From NCBI GenBank assembly GCA_008638375.1, contig CM018043.1, forward strand, positions 59,770,510 to 59,834,509: a DNA stretch of 64,000 bases, read 5' to 3'. The DNA comes from Nyssa sinensis (taxonomy: Eukaryota > Streptophyta > Magnoliopsida > Cornales > Nyssaceae). The position numbers were made by a program, and so were the translations under genes. The notes under the pieces are model-generated. The model searched no databases. It was not told the DNA's origin and was given only the letters and a program-made list of their open reading frames with translations. Of the stretch, positions 57,098 through 64,000 are shown in pieces; positions within the stretch are counted from its first letter, which is position 1; each line of letters begins with the position of its first letter.

Positions 57098-57985
57098 TAT
57101 GTTCCATTCATAGAGGCGATCAGAAGATACTGAAAATTGATTATGATTCTCAACTTGGAGATCTGGAGGAGTAGGATGACTATACCTACTGTTAATGATT
57201 GTGGTTGGAGGATTGAAATAGGGCCGATGAATTTTGTTAACTGACAGACCTTGGAGTTGGTCATGGAGTTCTGGATGTCCTGAAGTTGGATTGGGGAGGT
57301 GACAAGCTTCATCATCATCAGTGGATGAGTCTGAAGTTTCAGAAGGACTGGCTTTTCCTATTGTTGTTATTGTATGAGAAGAAGTAGTGGGTTATTCCTT
57401 GACTGGATCTGGATTCTTGAGTTCCTGAAGCATTTTCTTAATTTGATCTAAGGCATTGGTGTCCTTAGGATAAGATTTCTTAACTTCGGGTAACTTGACT
57501 AATGGTTTTTCTAATGAGGAAGAAGAAGAAGAGGATTGAGAAAGAGTAGTTGGTTGTTTGTCTACTATGTTCTCAATTTTGTCTAACTGTTTGCCTAAGA
57601 TAATGAGGCATTGGTTTGTGTAGTTGTTTTGTTCAGTTATCTTTTTAGATGTATCATCATCTTTGGGAGAAGTCTTGAAAGGAGAAACAACTACATGGGA
57701 TCCTAGGCGTTCAATAACGATAGTCCCTATCGGGGGATGAGAAGATGAAGCGGTAGATTTATCCGGTTGAAGCCATCGGGTTTTGGTGACGGGTTGACAC
57801 CGATCGGGATGATTGTAGAAATTCTCAAAATAATCAAAGAAATAGATATGACGTCGTTGTTGACGCATATATGCTTCCCAAGATTCAAGAATTTCTAACT
57901 TCTGATCCTTTATATGAGTAGCACGATAATGAGCACATTTGGCATCATTATGAGGGGATGTGAACTCGATACGTAAGGATTGCAT
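57098..57985 (-). pseudogene. Viral coat N-terminal linker, minus copy (truncated)
   Basis: Open from 57985 to 57392, then a stop (TAA) replaces a Glu codon of the plus copy. The similarity continues to 57098, where it is cut inside a Tyr-Glu-Trp-Asn segment. HIYFFDYFENFYNH and LDQIKKMLQELKNPDP are shared with the plus copy. The capsid core is missing here. Confidence 0.8.
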
Positions 57986-58040
57986 GTCGATTTTGAACTC
58001 TTTACTAATAGTATCGAGTTCATTATAGGTAGTCTCAAAG

Positions 58041-59198
58041 TCAGATAGACTGGGAGAGGTGATGGATTCCTTTATCGTCTAGGACTTGGGACTGAGATGT
58101 ATAACAAGGGGTTGCCACCTGATCATTTAACTTTAAACCTTGGAGATCACGACGTTGCCTCGGAATGATTTTTTTAGATCTAGGAGTGGAGAGTTCAGAT
58201 TTGGGTTGAATGCTTGGTGGAACGATGGATGTGGTAGGTCGAAACCTTTGGTTGTCAAAACTAATCCTAACAAATCCATCTTGGAATTGTTGGATGAGAT
58301 CGACGTTGGATTCTCTTTGTTGGGGAAGAGGATGGTTTTCATTTTCAATGGTCCAAGATGTAGGAAAGGTAACATCAGACCATTGGATCTGCTTTGGGAT
58401 CTCAATGTTGGATCCTTCAGCATACGACTGAATGAGCATGGTTTTGTCCTTAGGACTATGTTTGAGAGGAAGCGAATTCAAATTGGTCTTGAAGCACTTA
58501 TAGTAGATCCTATAGACTAAGGCTAGCTGTTTGGTTCCTTCTAGCATATTGAGGCCAGAGGTTTGGATGTGAAGAGAAAGAGATTTTAAGAGATGAGGGT
58601 CCTGAAGGTTGATTGTGAAGTCTGGATAACAATCAAAGTGAATTGGACCTTGATTCATGGGAGATTTTAAGAGATGAGGGTCTTGAAGGTTGATTATGAA
58701 GTCTGGATAACAATCAAAGTGAATTGGACCTTGATTCATGGGAGATTCTGAGAGACCTAGGAGGCTATCATGCCATTTGACATGTCTGGCATCTCTAAGG
58801 GCTATTAGAACAGAGGCGTTAAGACCTTTATGAATGAGATGATTGATACCAACTTGTACCAAACCTGTATGGATGAAATTGTATCCTTTTTTGATATGTT
58901 CTCGGATGGTTGATGAACTGAATAGCTGATGTATGATTTGATCTTTAGTAAGAGCGTAGGAATGTTCTACGGTCTTAACATTAAGGGTGCCGGAGAAAGC
59001 TTTGGATTTAAGCCAAGAGGAAGAATGATAGATCTGGTTAACTAGGACCTTAGGGATACTCCAATTCCTAAGGGGTTGATCTTTGTCTTCTATGTCTAAG
59101 TGAAAGTCTTCACTATTTACTAGATCTGAGAGATCTGGGAGAGAAGAAGCAAAAGAAGAAGAAAAAGATGATGATTTGGATCTGAATAATCTATTCAT
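58041..59198 (-). CDS. Viral movement protein region, minus copy (385-codon open frame)
   Basis: ATG at 59198, followed by the same Ser-rich start as the plus copy. The frame stays open through WSIPKVLVNQIYH, ALRDARHVKWHDSLLG, HFDCYPDF and LALVYRIYYKC, the 30K movement-protein core that modifies plasmodesmata in related viruses. It carries an in-frame 81-bp (27-codon) tandem duplication at 58581-58742 that repeats the HFDCYPDF block and is absent from the plus copy. The frame is lost near 58075 and ends at 58041, so it is separated from the coat region. As an old genomic copy it is not expected to be expressed as a viral protein. Confidence 0.8.
   Translation of the reverse strand: MNRLFRSKSSSFSSSFASSLPDLSDLVNSEDFHLDIEDKDQPLRNWSIPKVLVNQIYHSSSWLKSKAFSGTLNVKTVEHSYALTKDQIIHQLFSSSTIREHIKKGYNFIHTGLVQVGINHLIHKGLNASVLIALRDARHVKWHDSLLGLSESPMNQGPIHFDCYPDFIINLQDPHLLKSPMNQGPIHFDCYPDFTINLQDPHLLKSLSLHIQTSGLNMLEGTKQLALVYRIYYKCFKTNLNSLPLKHSPKDKTMLIQSYAEGSNIEIPKQIQWSDVTFPTSWTIENENHPLPQQRESNVDLIQQFQDGFVRISFDNQRFRPTTSIVPPSIQPKSELSTPRSKKIIPRQRRDLQGLKLNDQVATPCYTSQSQVLDDKGIHHLSQSI
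58581..58742 (-). repeat. 81-bp tandem duplication in the viral movement protein
   Basis: Units 58581-58661 and 58662-58742 differ at 2 positions. Exactly 27 codons, so the frame is kept. Confidence 0.95.
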
Positions 59199-59670
59199 GA
59201 CTGTTGTAATTGGTTGGACTAGACAAAGTTTTACTGAGTCTTAACTTTGGATAGCTGTATGGTTCATGATCGTCTTTCTTAGCAAATATGGGACGGTACT
59301 TTTGCTCTATTGAGATGGTCATGACATACTCCTAACTGACATACCTAGCCCAAGCCATTAGCAACCTCATAACCTATTGCCCTAAACGCTCTCATTGCTT
59401 AGCGGGACTTACGACGGTTTCTCGATCTATGGACTTCTTGGGAGGTGCAGGTCTAAGTGCAGGGTCTGGACAGACACAAAAGTAGGCAAGTCGTACTTGA
59501 ACTAGGTAAGGGGAAGATGAACGTATACAGATAAACAAAGAAAAAAAGTGTGACACTGAATGTAGTCTGAATAATTACAACTGAAATGGATAGCATCATT
59601 CATTGCCAATATCACCATGAATGTTGATCACTACAGAGATGTAGATTGTTTCAACAAGAATGGATCACTG

Positions 59671-59686
59671 GTTGGCTTTGATACCA
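59671..59686 (-). promoter_or_regulatory. Viral tRNA-Met primer-binding site
   Basis: The minus strand reads TGGTATCAAAGCCAAC, complementary to the 3' end of initiator-Met tRNA, as in caulimovirids. It lies about 470 bases before the movement-protein ATG. It is deleted from the left leader of the plus copy. Confidence 0.85.
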
Positions 59687-59868
59687 TGATGGGGACTGAC
59701 CAGGGCCAGTGGATGCGCAACTATTGTATAATTTAAATGAAAGGAGAATTGGATGCGGAAGTGGTAGAGTTTGGATGAAAAGAAAAGAAGACAACATAAG
59801 ATGAAAATCAAAATGCATATGCAAGGATAGGAGGTAAAACCTTCCATCAGGGGATTGGGATGAATAAT

Positions 59869-59869
<1 letters not shown>

Positions 59870-59900
<31 letters not shown>
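59870..59900. repeat. (TA)n run in the viral leader, minus copy
   Basis: TA run between the viral 3' tail and the leader body. Confidence 0.9.
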
Positions 59901-59903
<3 letters not shown>

Positions 59904-60327
59904 TGTTTAAAACTGAATTATATTAATGAAAATAAACTTACAACTGTATGAGGGATTAAACCCAACTGTATGAAAGAAGGGGAAGAGAAAGAGGGGAATA
60001 CAAGAGTGAATGAAGTGGCATTGTAAACTCTCTTATCTGAATTCGCTCAAGTATATGACTAATTGGTTTCCAATCTCTGGAAAAACTTTTTGAATGCTGA
60101 GAAGAGGTGTCATTATATCGAGGAGAGGGCACCTTGGATGCTGAGAAAAGGGGCTGGATTCACGGCTGAAAGTGCGGGAGTGAAACTGCTTTAACTGGAG
60201 TAAAAGTGCTGTTGTTGTTGATGAACAGTATCCTGTCGGTTACTGTTCACACTTTTTACTGTTCACAAATAGTGTTGTGTCTGATGCTGAATGGTATTTT
60301 GTCGTTATGGGATTGCTGGATGGTATT

Positions 60328-61642
60328 TTAGATGGTCTTGAATCTGTCAAAATCATCATCCAAAGCATATGGGTCTTGACTGAATACGTCATGTGGAGTA
60401 AGGCACGGGTCCTGATGATAATTGGATTCTGTATCTATATGAGTTTCGGGATCATCACCCATTTGTCTAGTGTGGATCATTAATTGTCTGGTGAGTTCTT
60501 TGAGCTCATCTCTGGATTGTCCTTGCAATAGGTCAGGATCAAGAGAGGAAGAGGATCTTGTCCTATGTGCAATGGGTTCTACTGCTGTCATAACTAGATG
60601 AGGATAGTCTTTCATAATAAATGAGATAAACTTATCAGGGACGAGCTTATCCCACCATTTTACTGAGAATTTTCTGATAACTGTATGATTATGGATTGCA
60701 TAGTTCCATTTCATTATCCATGGAATTCTGTATTTGTTGGCCATGTGAATGCTGATAAGGAACTGTTTTATATGTTTGTCTGTTTTGATCATGGATCGGA
60801 GATGTTCCATTGCTGCATGAAGAGGGGCTGGAAGAAGATCTGGGACTAGTCCAAATTTATTCCACCACTCGTTGAACCAAGAAGGGATTGGACTTCTGAA
60901 TTTAAGATCAAATATAAGGAACCATGAATGATCTTTGGTGTCATTCATGATAAGGAGGGATTTACTGAATGCTTCAATATAATCATAGTATGAATACTGG
61001 GCAGAAGAGTTGGGAATGGATCTCAGAAAGGAAGGGTGAGATCCCCAAGATTTTTCTGAAATAAAATTGGATATAATGAATTTTTGATAAAGGATCAAGC
61101 TGGGATCTTGCTTACTAAGGATGTCTTCAAACCGTACAGAGCCTGAATGAATGAGAATGGCTTTATACCATTTGACAGATTTTGTTGGATGGTGAGGAAT
61201 GAAATGTCATCCTGAAGTAAAATAGGATGTAGCAAGAGTCCATGGATCTTGAATATGACTCTTGTGAGGTTCAATAAAGAAGATGTTGACTGAATAGGAC
61301 TTCTTAAAATAGGGAGAAGAAGGAGTCCTAAGGGAACTGGATGGAACAATCATGGCTTTTGAAGATTCAAATGGATCTGTGATTGCATATAGACTGGGGG
61401 GAATGGTAGTAAGAGCTGAACGATAACTGGCGAGGCTCAAAGGGGCACTACTAGATTGAGGTAGAGAGTAGTTGGGACGAAGAGGGCTTCCAAGAACGGA
61501 GAAGCTGTTTCTTTGAGAAAGGGAAGAAGAGATAGATTGTATGGGTGCTGGAGCTCGAAGAGCTAGAGCACTGGATTTACCCTGGGTTTCGGGTGGTTCT
61601 CTAGGGGAAAAACTGTATTTGCTTGTCTTTCTTCCCGCTCAT
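60328..61642 (-). pseudogene. Viral ORF2, minus copy
   Basis: The candidate ATG at 61642 is followed by TAG at codon 14, exactly as in the plus copy. Shifts split the rest into three pieces, 61440-61207, 61349-61095 and 61098-60328. The last piece is 256 codons (EKSWGSHPSFLRSIPNSS, PSWFNEWWNKFGLVPDLLP, SVKWWDKLVPDKFISFIM, acidic C-terminus) and ends at the same position as in the plus copy. Confidence 0.78.
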
Positions 61643-62909
61643 TTCTGGGCTGCAAAAATTCACGAGTAAGAAAATCAAGGATGCAGTTAGAAGAATCGAG
61701 GATATACTGTATATCAAAATAAAAAACAGATAAAATAGCTTGCCAGCGTGCAAAAATCTGTTTGGATGCAATGTTTTTAACATCTTTTTCCAAAATATGT
61801 TTTGCGCTTTTGCAATCAATTTTAACCAAAAATTTTTGATTTAATGAATCGGATTGAAATTTACTAATGCCTAAAACAAGAGATAAAATCTCTCTTTTAA
61901 TTGTACTATAATTCAACTGAGTAGAATTCCAAATTCCTGAATGATAACAGATAATCTGTTCGGGGGAATCTGGGCCTGAATGTTGGCTACGAATGCCACC
62001 ATAACCAATGTCGGAGGCATCTGTCTGAACAATCTTGAATGCAGAAGAAGAATGAATACCAAGACAAGGAAGAGTCTTGACATATTGTTTCACAAACTGA
62101 ACAATGGCTGTATGAGCAGTTGTCCATGGAGAGGGATTACTACGAAGGCGATCAAAGAGTGGTTTACACTGATATCGAAGATTGGGATAGAAATCAGAGA
62201 TGTAGTTGAGAGATCCTAGAAAACGCTGTTACTGGGTTTTCTCTAAGATCTGATCATCCAATTTGTCAGCAAATTGGATAGACCGTTGGATAGGTTTGAT
62301 TTGACCATAAGAAATATCAAAACCTAAGAAGCGAATGGATGTCTGAAATAATTTCAGTTTACTGGATGAAAGAATGAGACCATTTCTTTTGATCACATGG
62401 AGAAATGATCGTAAATGTTTCCAATGTTGATCAATGGAATCGGAGAAGATAAGGACATCATCAATGTAAATGATGATATGATTGGAGAATGGGTTGAATA
62501 TGTCGTTCATGACATTCTGGGATTCACTAGGTGCATTCTTGAGACCAAAGGGCATTACATTCTATTCATAATGAACAAAGGGGGTAGTGAATGCAGTTTT
62601 GTATTTGTCTGAATCATGAATTTGGATCTGCCAAAATCCTGATTTCATGTCGAATTTATTGAAGATGGTTACAGTATGAAGCCGATTAATTAAGTCTCTT
62701 TTGTTAGGGATTGGATACCTAATCCATTCAAGAACTTTGTTTAATGGCTTGTAGTTGATGACAAGACGAGGAACACCACGTTTGATTTCAGCATTTTTGT
62801 TGACATAAAAAGCTGAACAAGACCATGGGGATTTAGAGGGACGAATGATTTGTTTTTGTAGCAATTGATTGATTTCTGTTTGGCAGAGTTCCATTAAAGC
62901 TTGACTCAT
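61563..62909 (-). pseudogene. Viral reverse transcriptase and RNase H, minus copy
   Basis: The same motifs as the plus copy are present, including FDMKSGFWQI, YIDDVLIF (about 62470-62447) and VQTDASDIGYGG. Two in-frame stops interrupt RT: TAG at about 62559-62561, where the plus copy has Trp, and TAA at about 62226-62228, where it has Leu. RNase H is then open from 62093 to 61563. Confidence 0.88.
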
Positions 62910-63182
62910 CTAGATTGGTCTGGCTTTAATGGGGCTGTTTTTCTCACTGAAATCTTTGACATAAGGAAGACGGACAATATGTCGTTTCCTATGCCAAAAA
63001 GCTGTGGGGAGATCAGAATAAACTTCCTGTTTGAGAAGAGATTCAAACTGGCTAATTTGCAACTGAAGAGAAGGGTTAAGAAGTTGTTGTTCTGTTTTCT
63101 TATATTGGATTTCTGCTAAAAGGACACTAACATGAGATTGCTTCTTAGAGAGGAGATTAATTGATTGTTTGATAGAAAGATC

Positions 63183-63560
63183 CTAGAGAGAGTGGATTTC
63201 TATAGATTGAGGATTTCTTACAAACTTAAACTGAACGGTTTGATTGAATGGGTTGGTAGTAATACCTTCACTATCTGTGGAGAAAGGATAGACGAGACAC
63301 ATGAAAGGATTACCAAGGATGACTTCGTCTGACATGTTTTTGACAAGAACGAAGGGAGTTTTGAAACAAACTTTATCTTGACACACATGGGCATCAGATA
63401 GCTTGTACTGGATGTGTATGCTAGAACCATTAGCGGATTTGAGACGCTCATGGGTCTTTTCAAAGTATTTGGTCGGCATAAGACCTTCTTGGATACAGTT
63501 TAGATCAGCGCCTGAATCAATTAGAGTGATAGTCTCAAGCTCAAATTCATCTCATATAAT
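63183..63560 (-). pseudogene. Viral aspartic protease, minus copy
   Basis: LIDSGADLNCIQEGL (about 63523-63480) keeps the active-site D-S-G-A. DEVILGNPFMCLVYPF follows. A stop near 63555 (where the plus copy has Cys/Asp) and the end at 63183 bound the open part. Confidence 0.8.
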
Positions 63561-64000
63561 GATCTTAATTGGACAACGCCATTTCTGAAAATCAATCCTA
63601 GTGATTGTTTCTAGAAAATTGTCGCGGTTATCGTATGGACTATCAAGGGGGATTTCTTTACTTTTACTGGTAGAATGAGGGAGATCGGAAAAGATGTTGA
63701 TGTCATCTAGATGAGGGAAAAGAAGATGAGCTTCAACTTTCTGATCTAAGGAATTATGTTGGATTTGTAAGGATTGGATGAGCTGATTTAACCTAGAAAT
63801 TTCTTTCTTGGTTTGGTTGACTTCGGCTTGTAAATCTTGAATGGTTATTGGTTTGGATGGGGTAAACCTATCAAATATTTTGTCAATTTGAATTGGTGGT
63901 TTTGAAGGAATGATTGGAGGAGAAGATTTAGATGTCTCAGTTTCTAAAGATTGCTGCCATTGATTTTCGGTACTGGGATTTGGTGACTGGATTTTCTACA
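63561..64000 (-). pseudogene. Viral coat C-terminal/linker region, minus copy (partial at window edge)
   Basis: Matches 52770-53160 of the plus copy on the opposite strand. A heptad-like stretch around 63840-63760 (LQAEVNQTKKEISRLNQ in equivalent plus-copy reading) suggests a short coiled coil between coat and protease. Cut by the window end. Confidence 0.65.

Larger units (their letters stand above)
57098..64000 (-). other. Endogenous caulimovirid (Florendovirus-like), minus-strand permuted copy
   Basis: Read on the minus strand from the window edge: coat C-terminal linker, protease, RT, RNase H, ORF2, promoter, leader with TA run, primer-binding site, movement protein and the first part of the coat region, ending at 57098. 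One genome's tail is therefore joined directly to the head of another, or the copy is a permuted circle. It continues beyond 64000. It is generally better preserved than the plus copy but also has stops and shifts. Confidence 0.85.

Noticed and set aside
1..64000. CRISPR arrays, operons, bacterial promoters or ribosome-binding sites
   Set aside because: Nothing of the kind is seen; this is a plant nuclear sequence.

Overview
The window is nuclear DNA of a flowering plant, most likely a eudicot. It is AT-rich and gene-poor, with plant-type L1 LINEs, Ty1/copia elements primed by initiator-Met tRNA, an Au-type SINE, hAT- and Mutator-type MITEs, and endogenous plant pararetrovirus copies. I cannot name the species.

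Only three stretches look like host genes. They are a single-exon gene of unknown function encoding 681 aa (17881-19926, +), a small conserved plant protein of 104 aa (37857-38171, +), and what looks like exon 1 of an inositol-tetrakisphosphate-1-kinase-like gene (11579-11713, -). No later exon of the last was recognised. Almost everything else is layered repeat.

Layout: 1-3.1 kb holds decayed LINE pieces, a hAT-type MITE with an exact 8-bp target duplication and a miniature LTR element (TRIM). 3.16-6.51 kb is a minus-strand copia element with very short 113-bp LTRs and no reverse transcriptase region. 6.9-11.5 kb has a SINE, a LINE fragment between two copies of a ~400-bp repeat, and the kinase-like exon. 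13.4-16.7 kb is old LTR-retrotransposon debris including a ~155-160 bp tandem array. 17.9-19.9 kb is the main gene, preceded by an upstream-ORF cluster whose last stop overlaps the start codon. 20.2-30.6 kb is one minus-strand LINE split by a 5.0-kb copia element (ATGAG target duplication) and by MITEs, one of which holds a further MITE. 30.9-31.7 kb is a fold-back MITE. 32-36 kb has another LINE fragment, a 141-bp tandem duplication and a run of 31 G. 38.4-49.0 kb holds two head-to-tail Tnt1-like deletion derivatives. The first is split in its 5' LTR by a 5.2-kb copia element whose LTRs end in TA...TA.

The most notable content is 49.0-64.0 kb. Two copies of an endogenous caulimovirid lie tail to tail, best matched to genus Florendovirus: a movement protein-coat-protease-RT-RNase H polyprotein followed by a separate ORF2. 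The plus copy is about one genome long with repeated ends, and its right end falls one base short of the tRNA primer-binding site. The minus copy is permuted, with the genome tail running through the primer site into the head of a second genome. Both copies carry stops and frameshifts, so neither encodes a complete viral polyprotein as it stands.
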